From Cyanobacteria bacterium T3Sed10_376R1m (lineage in GTDB: Bacteria; Cyanobacteriota; Cyanobacteriia; Cyanobacteriales; Cyanobacteriaceae), in NCBI GenBank assembly GCA_003566215.1, contig PXEJ01000378.1, positions 1-7,873 on the forward strand: a stretch of 7,873 nt of DNA, in the 5' to 3' direction. The notes beneath the pieces are model-generated. The model was not told the DNA's origin. It saw nothing but the letters and a program-made list of their open reading frames with translations, and did no database searches. Made by a program: the position numbers and the translations under genes. The stretch's first letter is position 1. Every line of letters starts with the position of its first letter. Of the stretch, positions 5,436-7,873 are shown one piece after another.

Positions 5436-7109
5436 TCAATCATTTAACCCATGACTTTTTCCCAATACCCAATGACGGCGAAAAAATCGATATAGGGAGG
5501 ATTCATCTAGGGCTAAATAAATTGGTCTTCCATGGGGGCAAGTGTGGGGATTACGGGTAATTTTCCATTGGTTAACGATGTTTTGCATTTCTGATAGGGT
5601 TAATTTTGTACCGTTACGAATGGCACTACGACAAGCAACGGCAACCATGGCATCATCAACATTTCCTCCCCAACTTAATTCGATTAATGCTTCTTGATTG
5701 TCATTTCTATGGGCAAGTATTTGAGGTATTTTTCTGATTGCCCATAAGTCTTCTCCAAAGGTATCTATTTCTAATTGTAAGTTAATTAGTTGTTCTATTT
5801 GTTTGGGTAATAAATTTTCTAAAATAATTGGTTGTTCTAGGGATACTAATTGCCAGTTATTTTGTAGTTGTTCATATAGTATTCTTTCGTGGGCAATGTG
5901 TTGTTCTATCAACCACATTCCTTGAGAATGTTCGGCTACTATATAGGTATTTCTTGATTGAGCTATGACTTCTAATTGTATTAATCCTAAGCCAGAAGAT
6001 TCTTCGTTTTGTGTTGTTTTTTGTTCTATTTGATAGATGGGTTTATTTTCTGCTACTTGAAGAATTTTTTCTACTCTTTGATTTTGAAAGTTGTTATTAA
6101 TATTGTTATCGGTAATTTTAAAAATATCCTCGATGGCTTGTTTTATTTGTTGTTGCCAAAATTCGAGGTTGTGTAAATAGACTTCTGCTTTGGCTGGGTG
6201 AAGATTCCAGTCTATTTGTTGGGGTGAGGTTTGCAAGTGTAAGAAAATAACAGGAAAACGATCGCGCCCTAATGTACGATGAAAACTAGAGTAAATAATA
6301 GATTCTAATTCGGGGGATTTTATTACTCTACCGTTTAAACCTATTTTAACCCAGTCTGGTCGAGGTCGAGAAATGCGATCGGGTAATCCTAAGACTAAAT
6401 CAAGGAAAGATTTATTATTTTCTTGGGGGGTATTTAGTATTATTTGTTGAGATGTTAGGTCGGTATATTTTATTGTTTTTAGTAGTTGTGGTAATATTTT
6501 TTTGGTTTGGTTATTACCATTAATATATAGTGTCAATTTATCATCAACAAATAGTTGCCATGTAACGTGGGGATGGCATAATGAAAGTTGTCCGATAATG
6601 GTTTGAATTTGTTTGATTTGCTTTTTAAAAGGGGGATTTCCTTGACGACGTAAGGGAATATTGTGAAATAAGTTTTCCACGGTGATAATTGTTCCAAGGG
6701 CGATCGCAATGGGATTAATTACCGTAATATGGTTACCATCGCTAAAAATTTCATAACCACAATCATTTTCTGTGCGACTGGCAATATGAAGATGGGCTAA
6801 TTGAGCAATACTATGTAAACCCTCTCCCCGAAAACCAAGGGTTTTTATGTGACATAAATCTTCTTTGTTGGCAATTTTGCTGGTAGTGTGGGGTTGGGTA
6901 CAAACTAATAAGTCATCTTTTTTTATTCCTTCTCCATTATCGGCTACCTGTACTTTCCACAATTGAGGATAAATCGATACGACAATTTTATGCGCCTTTG
7001 CATCAAGGCTATTTTCTGCTAATTCCCTAACTACCGCCGCTAATGAATTAATTACTTCCCCCGCTGCAATTAATTTAATTACTTCAAGGGGTAGCTTTTT
7101 GATAGTCAT
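5436..7109 (-). CDS. mutL: DNA mismatch repair protein MutL
   Basis: MutL is the GHKL ATPase that links mismatch recognition by MutS to strand removal. The 557-residue product has all the N-terminal motifs: IAAGEVI (14-20), RELAENSLDA (28-37) with Glu29 and Asn33 at the same numbers as the catalytic base and Mg ligand of E. coli MutL, DNGEGI (57-62), HTTSKI (74-79), TLGFRGEG (90-97), and WNLHPAKAEV (301-310). The linker (about 331-372) is short and rich in N and Q. The C-terminal domain carries IEQHIAHERILYE (401-413), ACRSAIR (492-498), CPHGRP (524-529) and RFFRRHW (541-547). These correspond to the metal-binding endonuclease motifs of MutL proteins that nick DNA. However, the first residue of DQHA is Glu402 and the Ala is Ile405. 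No mutS is in view. Upstream is a divergent, very A+T-rich region; the ribosome-binding site is weak. Confidence 0.97.
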   Translation of the reverse strand: MTIKKLPLEVIKLIAAGEVINSLAAVVRELAENSLDAKAHKIVVSIYPQLWKVQVADNGEGIKKDDLLVCTQPHTTSKIANKEDLCHIKTLGFRGEGLHSIAQLAHLHIASRTENDCGYEIFSDGNHITVINPIAIALGTIITVENLFHNIPLRRQGNPPFKKQIKQIQTIIGQLSLCHPHVTWQLFVDDKLTLYINGNNQTKKILPQLLKTIKYTDLTSQQIILNTPQENNKSFLDLVLGLPDRISRPRPDWVKIGLNGRVIKSPELESIIYSSFHRTLGRDRFPVIFLHLQTSPQQIDWNLHPAKAEVYLHNLEFWQQQIKQAIEDIFKITDNNINNNFQNQRVEKILQVAENKPIYQIEQKTTQNEESSGLGLIQLEVIAQSRNTYIVAEHSQGMWLIEQHIAHERILYEQLQNNWQLVSLEQPIILENLLPKQIEQLINLQLEIDTFGEDLWAIRKIPQILAHRNDNQEALIELSWGGNVDDAMVAVACRSAIRNGTKLTLSEMQNIVNQWKITRNPHTCPHGRPIYLALDESSLYRFFRRHWVLGKSHGLND

Positions 7110-7146
7110 AAATCTTAAATGTAAGGATTTACTCTTATTTTAACCC

Positions 7147-7270
7147 ATTTTTATTTTTTATATAATTTTAATTATAAAAATAATTACTTATATACTATAT
7201 CTTATTACAAAAAAAATATGGCAATTATTATTATTAAAAAATACTTTATTTTTAAAACAATTAAATATTT
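7147..7270. other. Extremely A+T-rich tract between divergent promoters
   Basis: Only 9 of these 124 bases are G or C, clearly lower than the rest of the window. The tract lies upstream of both mutL (leftwards) and the right-hand partial gene (rightwards). It contains many A- and T-runs and would be curved and easily melted. No tRNA, terminator or clear DnaA-box cluster is visible. It probably acts as an upstream promoter element region or a nucleoid-protein binding site. Confidence 0.6.
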
Positions 7271-7280
7271 ATGTACTAGA

Positions 7281-7308
7281 TTGATAAACTAGAAAAAAGA
7301 TGTATAAT
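7281..7308 (+). promoter_or_regulatory. Strong sigma-70-type promoter for the right-hand partial gene
   Basis: TTGATA (7281-7286) and a perfect TATAAT (7303-7308) are separated by 16 bases. This is the best promoter in the window. The start of transcription should fall near 7315, giving a leader of about 60 bases before the ATG at 7375. The A+T-rich tract just upstream could act as an UP element. Confidence 0.65.
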
Positions 7309-7328
7309 ATAATGCCCAGCTATCAAAA

Positions 7329-7360
7329 GTACTAGGGGTGTACCATTAATGTAAATTTAC
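7329..7360. promoter_or_regulatory. Dyad symmetries in the leader, possible operator
   Basis: GTAC at 7329-7332 and GTAC at 7340-7343 flank TAGGGGT, making an AGTAC/GTACC-like dyad. Eight bases further on GTAAATTTAC (7351-7360) is a perfect 10-base palindrome. All of this lies just downstream of the predicted transcription start, where a bound repressor would block the promoter. The first dyad is GTA-N9-TAC, one base longer than the usual NtcA site (GTA-N8-TAC). It is also placed downstream of the promoter, so an NtcA activator role is unlikely. Confidence 0.35.
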
Positions 7361-7374
7361 TAACTTTCAGTAAA

Positions 7375-7873
7375 ATGAATCAAGTCAGGGATAAAAATGC
7401 AGTGGATAATGGTGTAACCGCTAAGAAAAAAAGCTATAATGCGATCGCCAATAACAATTTCGACACTGCCCATAATGATCAGATAATTTCCCTTCTTTAT
7501 AGCTGTGGAGAAGAAAATAATAAAGAACTATTTTGGGAAAATATAAGTGAACCATATCGCTCTATATTAGAAGACTGTTATCATTTAGCTGAAAATAGTA
7601 AATTTAATAAATTAAATCAAATTACTAATAATATAAAATATGACCGTTTAAACTATATAAAATTAGGGATTCAACTACAACAAGTAAAATACTACAAACT
7701 ATATCAAGAAGTTTATCAAACCTTTAAAGATTACTGTATAAGGGAAATTCACTATCCTATATGGCGAGTTAACAAAACTATTGAAGCCTCAAGAGTAGCC
7801 ATTAAATTAATAAAATATGGCTTTAGAATTATTCCTCAAAATGAAGCTCAAGCACGTCCTTTAGTAAAACTTA
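7375..7873 (+). CDS. Unrecognised protein, N-terminal part, possibly DNA-binding (cut by window edge)
   Basis: An open frame of 166 codons begins at ATG 7375 and continues past the window end. The frame upstream is closed by TAG at 7333 with no earlier ATG, and a good promoter precedes it. Residues 1-35 are polar and probably disordered. Residues 36-115 are mainly helical in composition, rich in Asn, Lys, Tyr and Ile. The most informative part is the end: FKDYCIREIHYPIWRVNKTI (117-136) followed by IIPQNEAQARPLVKL (152-166). I recall the arrangement FxxYC...W.......I.AS.V...L...PxNExQARPL from plasmid- and phage-associated cyanobacterial proteins of ParB- or DNA-binding type. That is a memory-based likeness, not a firm assignment. 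No Shine-Dalgarno sequence is present. The HIP1 octamer at codons 22-25 suggests it has been resident in the genome for some time. Confidence 0.8.
   Translation, partial: MNQVRDKNAVDNGVTAKKKSYNAIANNNFDTAHNDQIISLLYSCGEENNKELFWENISEPYRSILEDCYHLAENSKFNKLNQITNNIKYDRLNYIKLGIQLQQVKYYKLYQEVYQTFKDYCIREIHYPIWRVNKTIEASRVAIKLIKYGFRIIPQNEAQARPLVKL

Noticed and set aside
5238..5447. Plus-strand open frame of 69 codons across the mutL/DUF512 gap
   Set aside because: It starts with TTG, has no clear ribosome-binding site and matches nothing I know. It overlaps the start codon of the DUF512 gene and the end of mutL on the other strand. It most likely reflects a gap that happens to lack stops in one frame.
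7218..7292. Short frame of 24 codons starting MAIIIIKKYF
   Set aside because: It lies in the A+T-rich tract, runs into the -35 region of the strong promoter, has no ribosome-binding site, and its composition is what random A/T sequence would give.
7329..7343. NtcA nitrogen-control site
   Set aside because: The spacing is GTA-N9-TAC instead of N8. It lies downstream of the -10 box, and no TAN3T box follows at the required 20-24 bases.
7147..7374. Replication origin suggested by the A+T-rich tract
   Set aside because: No cluster of DnaA boxes (TTTTCCACA or TTATCCACA type) is seen, and no dnaA or dnaN is in the window. TCCAC-containing stretches at about 6672 and 6953 are single and lie inside mutL.

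Overview
The window looks like chromosomal DNA from a low-GC cyanobacterium, roughly one third G+C judged by eye. Three things point there. The HIP1 octamer GCGATCGC occurs five times. There is a PDZ/radical-SAM-like DUF512 protein of the type widespread in cyanobacteria. There is also a short two-helix protein beginning MPPRWPR that I associate with cyanobacteria. A Cyanobacterium/Geminocystis-type genome would fit, but I cannot fix the genus from sequence alone. No rRNA, tRNA, CRISPR array, insertion sequence or prophage was seen.

Layout. Positions 1-529 (minus) hold the N-terminal 176 codons of a membrane fatty-acid desaturase that runs off the left edge. A 191-bp divergent promoter region separates it from a plus-strand pair at 721-2019: a BlaI/MecI-type repressor and, starting on the base after its stop, an M56 (BlaR1-type) membrane zinc protease with no external penicillin-binding sensor. 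The rest up to 7109 is minus strand. In transcription order it is mutL (7109-5436), the DUF512 protein (5238-3925), a degenerate FAD/NAD(P) disulfide-reductase-like protein (3825-2443) and the two-helix protein (2291-2052). These four are separated by gaps of 197, 99 and 151 bp, so they need not form one operon. From 7375 to the right edge, divergent from mutL, lies the start of an unrecognised gene preceded by a good sigma-70-like promoter, a GTAC inverted repeat and a 93% A+T tract.

How the parts may work together. The repressor and protease form a classic BlaI-BlaR1-like switch: the protease would inactivate the repressor when it receives a membrane signal. A small inverted repeat in the desaturase/repressor intergenic region could be its operator, and a membrane-lipid gene divergent from a membrane-embedded sensor protease is suggestive but unproven. 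MutL is the mismatch-repair ATPase. The DUF512 protein has a CxxxCxxC cluster motif. The flavoprotein next to it has lost the redox cysteines and the catalytic histidine of its family. The most unusual items are that flavoprotein, the sensorless BlaI/M56 switch, the altered endonuclease motif in MutL, and the controlled-looking leader of the truncated right-hand gene.
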